A DNA stretch of 64,000 bases, from NCBI GenBank assembly GCA_038136035.1, contig JAYPYV010000006.1, positions 1 through 64,000 on the forward strand, in the 5' to 3' direction. The stretch is from UBA9926 sp023261215. Its GTDB lineage: Bacteria > Pseudomonadota > Gammaproteobacteria > Pseudomonadales > Azotimanducaceae. Below, one piece after another: positions 52,352-62,134 of this stretch. Under the pieces are notes generated by a model that saw only the letters and a program-made list of their open reading frames with translations, was not told the DNA's origin and did no database searches. The translations under genes were made by a program, and so were the position numbers. Numbering within the stretch: the first letter of the stretch is position 1; each line of letters begins with the position of its first letter.

Positions 52352-53379
52352 TGATGCCGTTTTTAATCGACGCAGCCGAGAAGGGTTGGATTCCAGACTC
52401 GCTGATCAGAGTGGCGATTCGTCACTTGCTTCGCCAGCGACTCAAACAAGACCGATACCACGCAACGGTGGGCGGCAAACGCACCTTTGTTGAAGCGATG
52501 CGAGAGGTGCCGCTCGCAGTCGCAACCGATGAGGCTAACGAGCAGCACTATGAAGTCCCCTCTGAATTTTTCGTCTCCATGCTGGGCCCGCATCTTAAAT
52601 ATAGCTCAGCATGGTATCCCAAAGCGGGGTCTCAGCTTGGCGAGGCAGAAGCTGCCATGCTCGACGTTACGATGGATCGAGCAGCCATTGAAGATGGCCA
52701 ATCGATTTTGGAACTGGGCTGCGGCTGGGGGTCTTTGACGCTTGCAATGGCGGCACGTTTCAAAAACAGTCAGATCACGGCAGTCAGCAATTCAGCGAGT
52801 CAAAAAGCTTATATCGATGGCGAGGCAAGCGCTCGAGGCCTGGGCAACATTTCTGTGATCACAGCGGACATGCGCTCGTTCGAGATCGATCAAACCTTTG
52901 ACCGGGTGGTGTCCGTTGAAATGTTTGAACATATGCGTAACTACGAGGAGTTGTTCCGCAGGATCAAAGGCTGGTTAAACCCCAAAGGGAAGCTGTTCTT
53001 CCATATTTTTTGTCATCGCAATCAACCGTATTTTTTCGAAGACCAAGGGGATGGAGATTGGATGGCACGGCATTTCTTTACTGGCGGACTCATGCCCAGT
53101 TTTGATCTGCCCAGTCATTTTCAGAGAGACCTGTCGCTGGAGGCATCTTGGGCGGTAAATGGTCAACATTACGCGCAGACGTGTGCCCATTGGCTGGAGA
53201 ATTTGGATCAGCATCGCGCGCCAATGCTGAAAGCCCTGGGACGTGGCCAGCATCCTGATGCGCCGCAGACGCAATGGCAAAGGTGGCGAATGTTTGTGAT
53301 GGCGTGTGAGGCGCTGTTTGCGCATGAAGGGGGTGAGACTTGGTTCGTTGGTCACTTCCTAATGGCGCCTAAGATTTGA
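52348..53379 (+). CDS. CFA-synthase-like SAM-dependent methyltransferase
   Basis: A 343-residue class I methyltransferase related to but shorter than CFA synthases. It has EQHYEVPSEFFVSMLGPHLKYSSAWY, the SAM motif ILELGCGWGSLTLAMAA, SVEMFEHMRNYEELF and a C-terminal helical part. Relatives occur next to cfa genes in many gammaproteobacteria, and other members of the wider family methylate acyl chains without ring closure. The product is not predictable. Starts ATG at 52348, 52351 or 52354. Confidence 0.85.
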   Translation: MMMPFLIDAAEKGWIPDSLIRVAIRHLLRQRLKQDRYHATVGGKRTFVEAMREVPLAVATDEANEQHYEVPSEFFVSMLGPHLKYSSAWYPKAGSQLGEAEAAMLDVTMDRAAIEDGQSILELGCGWGSLTLAMAARFKNSQITAVSNSASQKAYIDGEASARGLGNISVITADMRSFEIDQTFDRVVSVEMFEHMRNYEELFRRIKGWLNPKGKLFFHIFCHRNQPYFFEDQGDGDWMARHFFTGGLMPSFDLPSHFQRDLSLEASWAVNGQHYAQTCAHWLENLDQHRAPMLKALGRGQHPDAPQTQWQRWRMFVMACEALFAHEGGETWFVGHFLMAPKI

Positions 53380-53407
53380 GTGATCGCGCTCATGACGCTT
53401 CTTGGCG

Positions 53408-54403
53408 TTAAAAAGGATCAGCTTCAGCGCCGATTTCAGCTTTAAGCAGCTCTCGAAAAGCACGTCTTGCATCGCTTTCGCCGCGGATAACTCGACCAAC
53501 CTCGGTACAAATCGGCATGTCAATGCGTGTTGACGCGGCGAGTGACAATACGGCGTCCGCACTCTTGACACCCTCGGCGACCATAAACATCGATGAAAGA
53601 ATGTGTTCCATGCTCTCGCCTTGGCCCAGCCGAAAGCCAACAGTTCGGTTTCTAGATTTATCACTGGTGCAGGTTGCGACAAGATCGCCCATGCCTGCGA
53701 GCCCATAGAAGGTCTCAGGAATCGCGCCCAAGGCAACGCCCAATCGCGAGATTTCCGCCAACCCGCGGGTAATCATCGCTGAGCGCGTATTGTCCCCGGC
53801 GCCGAGACCATCACCCATGCCCGCTGCGATGGCAATAATGTTTTTCAACACGCCGCAAATTTCGCAACCAATCACATCCGTATTGCGGTAAATGCGAAAG
53901 AGCGGGGTGTGCAAGGCATCCTGCCACTTCGCTGTGAGCGCCTCATCGTCAAATGCCAAAACACTGGCCGCAGCGAAGCCCGCCATGATTTCAGTCGCGA
54001 GGTTAGGGCCCGTGAGCACGCCCGCAGGCATTTCCGGACATTGAGCTCGAATAATCTCGGTCATCCGTCTAAGACTCGAAAGTTCGAGCCCTTTGCTCAC
54101 ACTGATGATTGGCGTGCCTTTTCCAATGAACGGCGCAGCAAGTGACAGTACGCTACCAAAGCTCTGAGAAGGGATTGCCATGATCACGAAATCTGCGCCA
54201 GAAGCTGCCTGCTCGATGTCACTCATGGCTTGGAGCTGAGAGTGCAGGCGAGCGTCACCTAAGTAACGCTTGAGCGTTTTGGCCTGGTTAATCTCTGTAA
54301 CTGATTCGATTGAGCGAGCCCAAAGACGCACCGCGTGCTTCCGCGACAGTAGATGAGCGAGCGTAGTGCCCCAACTGCCGGCGCCAAGCACCGCGATATT
54401 CAT
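53408..54403 (-). CDS. gpsA: Glycerol-3-phosphate dehydrogenase [NAD(P)+]
   Basis: A 331-residue enzyme that reduces dihydroxyacetone phosphate to sn-glycerol 3-phosphate, the backbone of phospholipids. It has the N-terminal NAD motif GAGSWGTTLA (7-16), then ISVSKGLE, LTGPNLATEI, the catalytic lysine region CGVLKNIIAIAAG and DNTRSAMITRGL. It overlaps the upstream LLM oxidoreductase gene by four bases. Confidence 0.95.
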   Translation of the reverse strand: MNIAVLGAGSWGTTLAHLLSRKHAVRLWARSIESVTEINQAKTLKRYLGDARLHSQLQAMSDIEQAASGADFVIMAIPSQSFGSVLSLAAPFIGKGTPIISVSKGLELSSLRRMTEIIRAQCPEMPAGVLTGPNLATEIMAGFAAASVLAFDDEALTAKWQDALHTPLFRIYRNTDVIGCEICGVLKNIIAIAAGMGDGLGAGDNTRSAMITRGLAEISRLGVALGAIPETFYGLAGMGDLVATCTSDKSRNRTVGFRLGQGESMEHILSSMFMVAEGVKSADAVLSLAASTRIDMPICTEVGRVIRGESDARRAFRELLKAEIGAEADPF

Positions 54404-55413
54404 GCGGCAGCACCTGTCGCAAGACGGCGAATCTTTTTGACCTGCTCAGCAGGGGTCGCAGGGTCGATGGCGATGCTGTCGGTTAGCCCGCCAAAATAAT
54501 GTTCAATCGCTGTTGGCAGCGCGTCGTAGGTTCCCACCGCAGCAAATTCGTGCACCACATCATCGTCGATTAAAGCGGTCATCGTATCCCAAGCTTGAGA
54601 TTTTGACAGGGTGAGCAACTCCTGGCCCAAACCTGATTGGCCAGCAGCGTCGAGCACTGGCCAGTAGGCAGGCGTTGAACCATAAAAAGCGATCCTTGAT
54701 CGGACCCATTCGAATTGCCGTCTCATTTGTTCCTCGGTTTCGCCTGTGATGACGAAACCGCCGCCAGAGATTTCGAAATCTGATCGAGATCGTCCGTGCT
54801 GTTCGAGCGTTGTATGAAGCAGCGGCAAAATGGTGTCTTTCAGATAGCCCTTAGAGCAAAAGGCGTGCAGCATGACACCATCACATTCGCGAGCGGCAAG
54901 GCGGAGCATGGCGGGTCCAACGGCCGCGATGTGAATGGGGGGTGGAGATCCCTCGAGCGGTGGGGGCGTGAAATTGGGGGTCATGAGATTGAACGAAAAA
55001 TGTTCGCTGGCAAAATCCAGGCGTTCGCCAGAGTGCCAGCTGTGCCAGATGGCTTTTAAAGCTTGGACGACCTCTTTCATTCGCGAGGCAGGGGCAGACC
55101 AGGGCTGAGAAAACCGTCGTTCGATGTGGCTTTTGACTTGGCTGCCGAGCCCTAGAATAAATCGGCCGCCAGATGCCCGGCTCAGTTCCCAAGCGATCTG
55201 AGCGGTAACCATGGGACTTCGAGCAAAGGCGATGGCAACCGAGGTTCTGAGTTCCAGCGAGCGGCTTGATGCCGCAGCGATCGAGAGTGGCAAGAACGGA
55301 TTCAGCCGATTTTCTTGGGTTGTGACACTGGTGAAACCCATCGCCTCCAAATGGGCCAAATGGTCGGGCAAGTCCTGATACTCGATGCCTGTGATGCTGG
55401 TTGCAATTTTCAT
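54400..55413 (-). CDS. LLM-class (luciferase-like, possibly F420-dependent) oxidoreductase
   Basis: A 337-residue TIM-barrel enzyme of the bacterial luciferase-like superfamily. It has the N-terminal MKIATSITGIEYQDLPDHLAHLE... pattern, then ELRTSVAIAFARSPM, SRASGGRFILGLGSQVKSHIERRF and RMKEVVQALKAIW. The subfamily resembles one often annotated as F420-dependent, but FMN use is equally possible and no F420 gene is in the window. The ATG at 55413 is preferred over an in-frame start at 55455. Confidence 0.82.
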   Translation of the reverse strand: MKIATSITGIEYQDLPDHLAHLEAMGFTSVTTQENRLNPFLPLSIAAASSRSLELRTSVAIAFARSPMVTAQIAWELSRASGGRFILGLGSQVKSHIERRFSQPWSAPASRMKEVVQALKAIWHSWHSGERLDFASEHFSFNLMTPNFTPPPLEGSPPPIHIAAVGPAMLRLAARECDGVMLHAFCSKGYLKDTILPLLHTTLEQHGRSRSDFEISGGGFVITGETEEQMRRQFEWVRSRIAFYGSTPAYWPVLDAAGQSGLGQELLTLSKSQAWDTMTALIDDDVVHEFAAVGTYDALPTAIEHYFGGLTDSIAIDPATPAEQVKKIRRLATGAAA

Positions 55414-55573
55414 GAAACGAACTGTGAACGGTTTGAGTGCAGGAGATGTTCGCACAGCTCTCTTTCAGCGTCACGAGTCTGCGCAATAGGCCGCTTTCGC
55501 TCAGCGCAGAGCTGGACAACAAGAATCGGTCAACGCAGATTATCAAAGGCTAAAAATTTGGAGGCGTGAGCCG

Positions 55574-56512
55574 CTAGTCCTCGATGACAAGCGCGATCCC
55601 AAGCGCGCAGGGGATGAGCAAGAGCCAAAGCGCGACGGCGTGTCCAAGTACGCGGCGCCCCATTGTCTTTATAGCTGTCCGATCGACTTGCATGCCAATG
55701 AAGAACAACGCTGCGACTAACAGGCTGTGGCTGACGTCGCTGATGACGGAGCGCGCCGACGCTGTCAGTGGTGTGAACGAGCCGATGATCGAGGCAACGA
55801 CGAACAGCAACACAAAGTAGGGGATTTGGATGCGCCCACCAGGTTGATTAAGACGAAAGCTCAACAGCAAGAGCAGTGGGATTAACCATAAAGTTCGCGT
55901 GAGCTTGACGATGGTCGCGGTATCAGTGGCTTGGGCGCCATACGTTTTCGCAGCGCCAACCACGGAGGACGTATCGTGAATGGCAAGCGCAGCCCAGACA
56001 CCGAATTGGTTCTGAGAGAGCTCGAGGACGCTGCCTATCCAAGGAAAGAGCACCAGAGCAATCATGTTAAGGAAGAAAACAACGCCGAGTGCGCAGGCGG
56101 TTTCTTCGGCTTTGGCGCCAATGAGTGGCGAAACTGAGCTGATGGCGGTGCCCCCGCAAATGGCCGTGCCGCTGGTGATCAGGGTTCGATCGGTCGAAGA
56201 CAAACCGAAGAGACTCGCGAGCAAGAGGCCCAAACCCGAGGCGAGTAAAATATAGAGCGCGCCAACGCCGAGATACATTCCCCCCGTGGATATCACCTCT
56301 TTCATCGCGATGTTGAATCCCAGTAACACAATGGCGCTTTGAAGACAGATTCGCGCGAATCGCTCAATATCAAAAACGCCATGGGACTTACCAAGGGCAA
56401 ATGCGAAGCTCGAGCCCGCAACCAGCGCAACCGCAGGAGGCGCCGCGATGATCAAGCCAATCAATAGGCCGAGCATGAGCAGGCGCTTAGAAAAGTTGGA
56501 AATCTGAAGCAT
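55574..56512 (-). CDS. YeiH family putative sulfate exporter / membrane protein
   Basis: A 312-residue polytopic membrane protein (about nine to ten helices) of the UPF0324/YeiH family, seen in AICLQSAIVLLGFNIAMKEV-like and ITSGTAICGGTAISSVSPLIGA segments (the second is the family hallmark) and HDTSSVVGAA. Relatives have been linked to sulfate or sulfonate export, but the substrate is not certain. It lies ten bases downstream of the MMPL gene on the same strand. Confidence 0.85.
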   Translation of the reverse strand: MLQISNFSKRLLMLGLLIGLIIAAPPAVALVAGSSFAFALGKSHGVFDIERFARICLQSAIVLLGFNIAMKEVISTGGMYLGVGALYILLASGLGLLLASLFGLSSTDRTLITSGTAICGGTAISSVSPLIGAKAEETACALGVVFFLNMIALVLFPWIGSVLELSQNQFGVWAALAIHDTSSVVGAAKTYGAQATDTATIVKLTRTLWLIPLLLLLSFRLNQPGGRIQIPYFVLLFVVASIIGSFTPLTASARSVISDVSHSLLVAALFFIGMQVDRTAIKTMGRRVLGHAVALWLLLIPCALGIALVIED

Positions 56513-56522
56513 GTGGATTTAG

Positions 56523-58911
56523 TTACGCGCGAAGGCGTGGATGCCCTAATGACTTGAGCAGGAAGGGTAACACCGAAAGACTGATGATCAGTAACATGCT
56601 AATCGCCAGCGTCAGCAACAGACCGATGGATGCCGCACCACCGTGGGGGCTAAACGAAAGTGAGAAAAATGTGCCGCAGGTCGTCAGCCCGCTAATGATC
56701 ACCGCCCGATGAGTGGCTTCTGTTGCTCGGGAGGTGCTGGGGTTTTCGTATCGGTGAACCAGGTGAATCCCAGTATCGACACCCAGGCCAATCACCAGTG
56801 GGATCATCAAGATATTCGCCATGTTGAGGCTGAGTCCCATCGTTTGAGCGATACCCAAGGTATAGATCATCGTCAATCCGATCGGCACCATCACAAGAAG
56901 AACGGGCGTCAAACGTCTGAAATACAGGAAAAGCAGCAGCAAAACAATGAAGAGTGTGGTCACGATGGCTTGAGCAAAGGCATCAACCACGACCTGCCCA
57001 ATGCCCCATTCCACCATGGTTCTACCCGCCGCTTCCGCTCGCACTGAGCGAACATCTGCCACGAATCGATCGCTGCGCGTTCGATCGGTCAANNNNNNNN
57101 NNNNNNNNNNNNNNNNNNNNNNNNNNNNNNNNNNNNNNNNNNNNNNNNNNNNNNNNNNNNNNNNNNNNNNNNNNNNNNNNNNNNNNNNNNNNGAGCGACT
57201 CGCTAACGTAGTCCTTGACCATCTGATTTGCGGCTTGCGTTTCACTTGGGTCCGACTGCGTCGGTGCCAAGATTTCGATATCTAGATATTTCGTCTCGAG
57301 ATCGGCGAGAACGCCTGCTTTGGCCTCGCCCTCGCTGGGGACCAAATCCCCTGGTGTGGTGACGGATGCGACAGTCGCCTTCTGTTCGAGTAAGTGCCTC
57401 AAGCGATCCGCTTCTTCCGTATTCCCGGCTAGCAGCTGGATACTATAGTCTGTACCGAGGCCGGCCTCTTGCAGTTTGACAAGCGCGCGCATGGCTGGCG
57501 AGTCAGCATCACGCATGCTGAGCACACTGTAGTTGAAGTTCATCGCCATGGATAAAGCCAGCAGCAGCGGGGCGCCGATCAAGATGCCCTGAGCAATGAC
57601 TTGGGTTGGCCAAAAGCCTGTCTTCGCACCTTGCTGCGATCTGGCCGGATGACGAGGTTGCTGACGCTGAGTCCAATAGAGGCAAGCTGAGGGAATAAAA
57701 AGTAACGTGAGCAACAGCGCGATCACCATGCCGCAAGCAGAGATGAGCCCCAATTCAGCAAGACCGCGATAAGACGTGGGCACAAACGACAGGAACGCAA
57801 TGGCAGAGGTCACGGTGCAGAGCGCAAGCGCTGGCGATGTGTCACGGAATGCATGGCTGAGCGAGGCGCGATCGATTCGACCCTCTGCCATGGCTCGCAA
57901 GACGTAGTGAACAGAAAAATCGATGCCAAGCCCAAAAAACATCACCACAAACAGCATGGACAAAGTGTTAAACGAGCCCACGATCATCGTTGCGAGCCCG
58001 AGCGTGAGTGACGTGCCTAGTAGGAGCTTAACGAAGATGATGGTGATGAGGGGCCATGACCGAAGACCAAGGCCAAGGATCAGCAACAAGAGAATGAGTG
58101 ATAGGAGGCCTGCGATCTCGATACCCGAAAGCGCTGCACCTATCTCTTCGTGCGCGAGGACCACTTCCCCGGTGAGCGCTATCTCAACCTCGCCGGCTTT
58201 GACAAAGGGCGCGATTAACGATTCGAGTGAGGCGACGATCTCGGCATTGGGCAATGGCTGATCGAGTTTCTGGATACCCTGCACCACGATGAGTTCAGTG
58301 AACGATGTTTGGTCGGGGTCAACGAGCGGATAGAAGGCTGAGAAATCGCCTGGCGATTCATGTTCGAACATATCCAGACCGCTGCTGAGAGAGATTGGCA
58401 GCGGCAGACCTGGGTTTGCGGTGACGAAATCCGCGATGGTCAGCGCAAGATTATTCAAACTGGCCTCGTCGGCCAAACGAAGCATGCTGGGGTAGTTGTA
58501 GTCAGCCCCTTTCTTCCATTCTTTAAGTTGATCAAGGCTAAGAAAATACAGCTTGTGAGTTTCAATAAAGGGATCAACCCCCGGCGCAAAGACAGAGGAA
58601 AAGGTGCCGCTTGTCCTCAGAACGCCGGATAAGTCGCGGGCGGTCTGCGCTACGATCCGCGCGTTGTCTCCCGTGATCACCACCAGCGCGGTTTGCTGAA
58701 ACTGCGGGAAGTCACGCTTGAAGCGCTCATTGGCTTGATACCAATCAAGGTGCGTATCTGGACGGATCAGCTGTCCAAGGTCTGAATTCAAACTGCCCCA
58801 TTTTAAAAAAGTGGCGAGAGACAATAAGGCCATGGCGACCGTCACCCAGACGATTTGCGCGTTCCACTTGGAAACGAACCACCACCAGCGTTCAGTCAGT
58901 TGCGCCATCAT
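56523..58911 (-). CDS. MMPL/RND-superfamily lipid exporter-like protein (interrupted by gap)
   Basis: Two open segments separated by 100 N are read as one gene. The N-terminal part (57193-58911, 573 residues) has a first helix, a large periplasmic loop and a five-to-six helix block with GLGIDFSVHYVLRAMAEG. The C-terminal part (56523-57092) repeats the block with GLGVDTGIHLVHRYENP. These paired motifs and the twelve-helix plan fit MMPL/HpnN-type hydrophobic-molecule exporters. HpnN proteins are about 850-880 residues, so the true gap probably encodes around 100. The start at 58911 lies seven bases after the glycosyltransferase stop. Confidence 0.85.
57093..57192. other. Assembly gap (100 N) inside the MMPL gene
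   Basis: Exactly 100 N within the second periplasmic loop. The two sides are in different frames because the placeholder length is arbitrary. Confidence 0.95.
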
Positions 58912-58918
58912 GGTGGAT

Positions 58919-60082
58919 CTAGCCTGCGGCAAGCTGCGTCAGTTGCCGGTCTTGAGCGCTGATCTCTCGATAGAGCGCCAGCAGTTGAGTCGCGCATTCA
59001 GCATGGCTGCGACCTCGCGCAGCCATCAGGTTGTGCTTCCCCATTTCGGCACGCTGAACGTCATTGCTGAGCACTTGGTTTAGACGTTCAGTCAGAGCCT
59101 CGGATGAGGGCCCTTCAAAAAAAGCGTGCGCTTGCACGGGAAGTTCGCGCAAGGCACTGGTGCTTGATCGGTGCAATAGGACAGGGCAACCCATGGCCAT
59201 GGCTTCGAGTGCGCTCATGCCTTCAAGTTCGACGGTACTGGCTTGGATAAAAACATCACTTTGTCGATAAAGGGCCAGAAGTTCGTCGTCTGAACAGGGT
59301 CCGATGTTAGCTTTAACACCTCGAGCCTTCGCCAACCGTTGCAGGCGGTCTTTTCTAGGGCCTGAGCCGACAATTCTTAACTCGCATCGATCGCGATGGC
59401 CAGATTGAGCGACAGCTTCGATGATCAGATGTTGCTGTTTCTCGGGCGCAAGGCGACCCACATTCAGCAGGCGAAAAGGGGCCTCCGCGGGTCTTGGCTG
59501 CCGCGGTTGGCTGTCAAAGAATTGGTCTGTGATCCCGTTGGAGATGACTGTGATCGGGGTCTTTGTGCCATGCCGACGGAGGAGATCGGCCGCAAAGTGA
59601 GAGGGCGCAATCACATGGTCGGCCGCATTATAAAAGGCCCATACAAACAGACGATAAAGGGTAGGCACCAGCGCCGGACCACCGAGGCCCAGATTTTGAA
59701 GAATGTTCTCTGGTTGAACGTGATAAGAACTGATTACGGGCACACCCGCTCTGCGCGCGGCTCGAATGGCAGCAAACGCCAGAAAGAACGGGTATTGGAC
59801 ATGCAATACATCGATGGACCGCATGAGCTCGTCTAAGCGGGCGCTGTTGGGCTTCGCCACCGGGGCTTGCATACGATCGATGATGCGATTCACGAAAGGA
59901 ATGGAAACTTTCTCGAACAAGACTGCGCCGTCGGGTGTGTCGTCACCCGTCGATGCGGTCATCAGGATTCGAAAGTCGACCTGATCTGAGAGCGCTGCAA
60001 CGAACCGCCTGGCCGACACAACGGTGCCGTTGAAAGGAAGGTCCCAAGGATCGACGACCATGCCCACTTTCAATTTGTTCAT
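58919..60082 (-). CDS. Glycosyltransferase family 4 (possible lipid glycosyltransferase)
   Basis: A 387-residue GT-B enzyme. It has MVVDPWDLPFNGTVVSARRFV at the N-terminus (acceptor side), YPFFLAFAAIRAARRAGVPVISSYHVQPENI, then the C-terminal donor domain with LLNVGRLAPEKQQHLIIEA and the EX7E motif in ELEGMSALEAMAMGCPV. The YHVQPENI pattern resembles diacylglycerol glycosyltransferases, which would suit its close coupling to the MMPL exporter, but this is inference. The ATG at 60082 is preferred over 60139. Confidence 0.86.
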   Translation of the reverse strand: MNKLKVGMVVDPWDLPFNGTVVSARRFVAALSDQVDFRILMTASTGDDTPDGAVLFEKVSIPFVNRIIDRMQAPVAKPNSARLDELMRSIDVLHVQYPFFLAFAAIRAARRAGVPVISSYHVQPENILQNLGLGGPALVPTLYRLFVWAFYNAADHVIAPSHFAADLLRRHGTKTPITVISNGITDQFFDSQPRQPRPAEAPFRLLNVGRLAPEKQQHLIIEAVAQSGHRDRCELRIVGSGPRKDRLQRLAKARGVKANIGPCSDDELLALYRQSDVFIQASTVELEGMSALEAMAMGCPVLLHRSSTSALRELPVQAHAFFEGPSSEALTERLNQVLSNDVQRAEMGKHNLMAARGRSHAECATQLLALYREISAQDRQLTQLAAG

Positions 60083-60244
60083 GTGAATCACGTCCTTCAC
60101 GATCTGACCAACAGGCGGCTGTATGGCGTTCAGTTTCAAAGGGCGAGCGTGTCAAAGTTCGTGGTGCGTTGGATCCTCAGACTTGGTCCCGGCACCGCCT
60201 TTGAATGGGGCATAATAGCGAGAGTTTTATAAGAGATCACGATC

Positions 60245-61057
60245 TTGCTGATCAGCGTCATTTTCACAACCTACAATTCGCCTGCGTGGCTTGAGAAGGT
60301 GCTCTGGGGCTTTCACGCCCAGTCAGATCGCGGATTCGAAATTGTGATCGCTGATGATGGCTCGGGCGAAGCAACGCGCACCGTGATTGAAGCATTTAAG
60401 CGGGAGTCAGACCTCTCAGTACAGCATGTTTGGCATCCAGACGATGGCTTCCAGAAGTGCCGAATCTTGAACAAAGCGGTCGTGGCAGCCAAAGGCGAGT
60501 ATTTGGTGGTGACGGACGGAGATTGTGTGCCCCGTTCGGATTTTGTGTCTGTTCACCGTCAACATGCGGAACCCGGCTGCTTCTTGAGCGGCGGCTATTT
60601 CAAGCTCCCTTTGGTCACAAGCAAAGCGATTTCTCGGGACGACATCGAGTCTGGTCGCTGTTTTGATAAAGCCTGGTTGCGGCAATCCGGTGTGCCTGCT
60701 TCCACCAATTTCATGAAACTCACCGCTACGCCCTGGACGTCGAGGTGGCTTAATCGATTGACACCCACCAAGAGCACTTGGAATGGGCACAATGCATCTG
60801 CCTGGAAGTCGGATGCCCTCTCAGTCAATGGATTTGATGAGCGATTGCAATATGGTGGCCTTGATCGAGAATTTGGCGAGCGCTTGGTCAATCTCGGCAT
60901 CAGACCCAAACAAATTCGTTACAGCGCGATTACCGTCCATTTGGATCACCCTCGAGGCTATGCATCCGAAGAGGGTTGGGCAGCCAACCACGCCATACGC
61001 AAACACGTTCGTGATCATAAGGTGATCGAAACGCCAAACGGGATCCGACAGCTTTAA
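60245..61057 (+). CDS. Glycosyltransferase family 2
   Basis: A 270-residue GT-A enzyme. It has LISVIFTTYNSPAWLEKVLWGF, the nucleotide-sugar motif IADDGSG and the DXD-type VTDGDCVPR. The C-terminal half has the galactosyltransferase-like NGFDERLQYGGLDREFGERL. It probably adds a sugar to lipopolysaccharide core or another envelope glycan in the cytoplasm. The start is a TTG at 60245; a -10-like CATAAT lies about 30 bases upstream. Convergent with the next glycosyltransferase. Confidence 0.86.
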   Translation: MLISVIFTTYNSPAWLEKVLWGFHAQSDRGFEIVIADDGSGEATRTVIEAFKRESDLSVQHVWHPDDGFQKCRILNKAVVAAKGEYLVVTDGDCVPRSDFVSVHRQHAEPGCFLSGGYFKLPLVTSKAISRDDIESGRCFDKAWLRQSGVPASTNFMKLTATPWTSRWLNRLTPTKSTWNGHNASAWKSDALSVNGFDERLQYGGLDREFGERLVNLGIRPKQIRYSAITVHLDHPRGYASEEGWAANHAIRKHVRDHKVIETPNGIRQL

Positions 61058-61075
61058 ATCTATCCCCAACCCTCG

Positions 61076-62134
61076 CTACAACGCGCTCATTCGCTCGTAA
61101 AGTGCGCACAAGGTCTGTGCTTCGTGGCGGACATCAAACCTGGCCAAGACGTCAGCTCGAGCAGCCTTTGCTAAGCGCGCCCGAAGTTCGGGATCTGACA
61201 TCAACGTTGACAGCGCTGTGCGGGTCGCTTCGACATCATCAATGGGAACCAGGAGACCATTTTGTTCATGCTGAACAATATCGGGCCAGGCACCGGCCAT
61301 AGAGGCCAATACCGCGGTTCCCGAACCCATGGCCTCCAACACCGTCAAGCCATAGCCCTCATTGCGACTCAACGCGGTCACGATGTCCGCATGGCGGAAG
61401 TAAGCAGGCAGCGTGGCAAAAGGTTGTAGTCCGGTGAACTTAACACGGTCCAGCAGGCCTTCCCGGTCTAATTCAGCCTTTAGCCGCTGCACGAAGCTGA
61501 GGTCCTCCTTCTTGATCTCGCCAACGACCAGGATGCCCCACTCGGGTTGAATTTTGAGCAAGGGGATCGCGGCTTCAATGAGAATATCTACGCCTTTTTG
61601 ATGTCGAACGCGTCCTAGAATACAAATTTGGTGAGTCGCCGGAAAAACGTGGCGCTTGGGCGGCAGGCCTGGATTGCGTGGAACAAATCGTTCGGTATCT
61701 ACGCCATGGGGAATCAGCTGATGAGGCGGGACGTTTAAGTAACTCGCGGCCGCCGTGCAGGTTGAAATCACGCAGTGCATTTGGGCCATGAGCCAGCGGG
61801 TAAAGCGGCTGTGACGCCGTTGGGCGGTGGAGGTGAAAAGAACACGCAGAGTCTTTGCGCCCAGGGTTTTCAACAAGAGGGCTTGCACCATCTCGATGTT
61901 GCGTCGCGCATGGAACACCACAGGGTGACTGACCGCGGCGGCCTGCCTGAGTAATTTGAGAGCACCGAAGAACGAGACCGTCTGAGCATCGGCCGGCATA
62001 TGGGCGGCCCCCAAAATGACAACATGGGTTTGGCCGATCTGATGCGGGAGAACCTGCAACAGGGTCGAGGTCACGCCGGAAAAACGACGATTGCCATTGC
62101 CCAGTATCACGTTTGGGAGGGCCGGATGCGTCAC
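61076..62134 (-). CDS. Glycosyltransferase family 4 (LpcC-like, LPS core type)
   Basis: A 352-residue GT-B enzyme. The N-terminal GNGNRRFSGVTSTLLQVLPHQ is similar to the lipopolysaccharide core mannosyltransferase LpcC of rhizobia. The donor domain has ILGRVRHQKGVDILIEA and the EX7E motif SRNEGYGLTVLEAMGSG. It probably acts in core oligosaccharide assembly on the cytoplasmic face. Donor sugar unknown. Confidence 0.85.
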   Translation of the reverse strand: MTHPALPNVILGNGNRRFSGVTSTLLQVLPHQIGQTHVVILGAAHMPADAQTVSFFGALKLLRQAAAVSHPVVFHARRNIEMVQALLLKTLGAKTLRVLFTSTAQRRHSRFTRWLMAQMHCVISTCTAAASYLNVPPHQLIPHGVDTERFVPRNPGLPPKRHVFPATHQICILGRVRHQKGVDILIEAAIPLLKIQPEWGILVVGEIKKEDLSFVQRLKAELDREGLLDRVKFTGLQPFATLPAYFRHADIVTALSRNEGYGLTVLEAMGSGTAVLASMAGAWPDIVQHEQNGLLVPIDDVEATRTALSTLMSDPELRARLAKAARADVLARFDVRHEAQTLCALYERMSAL

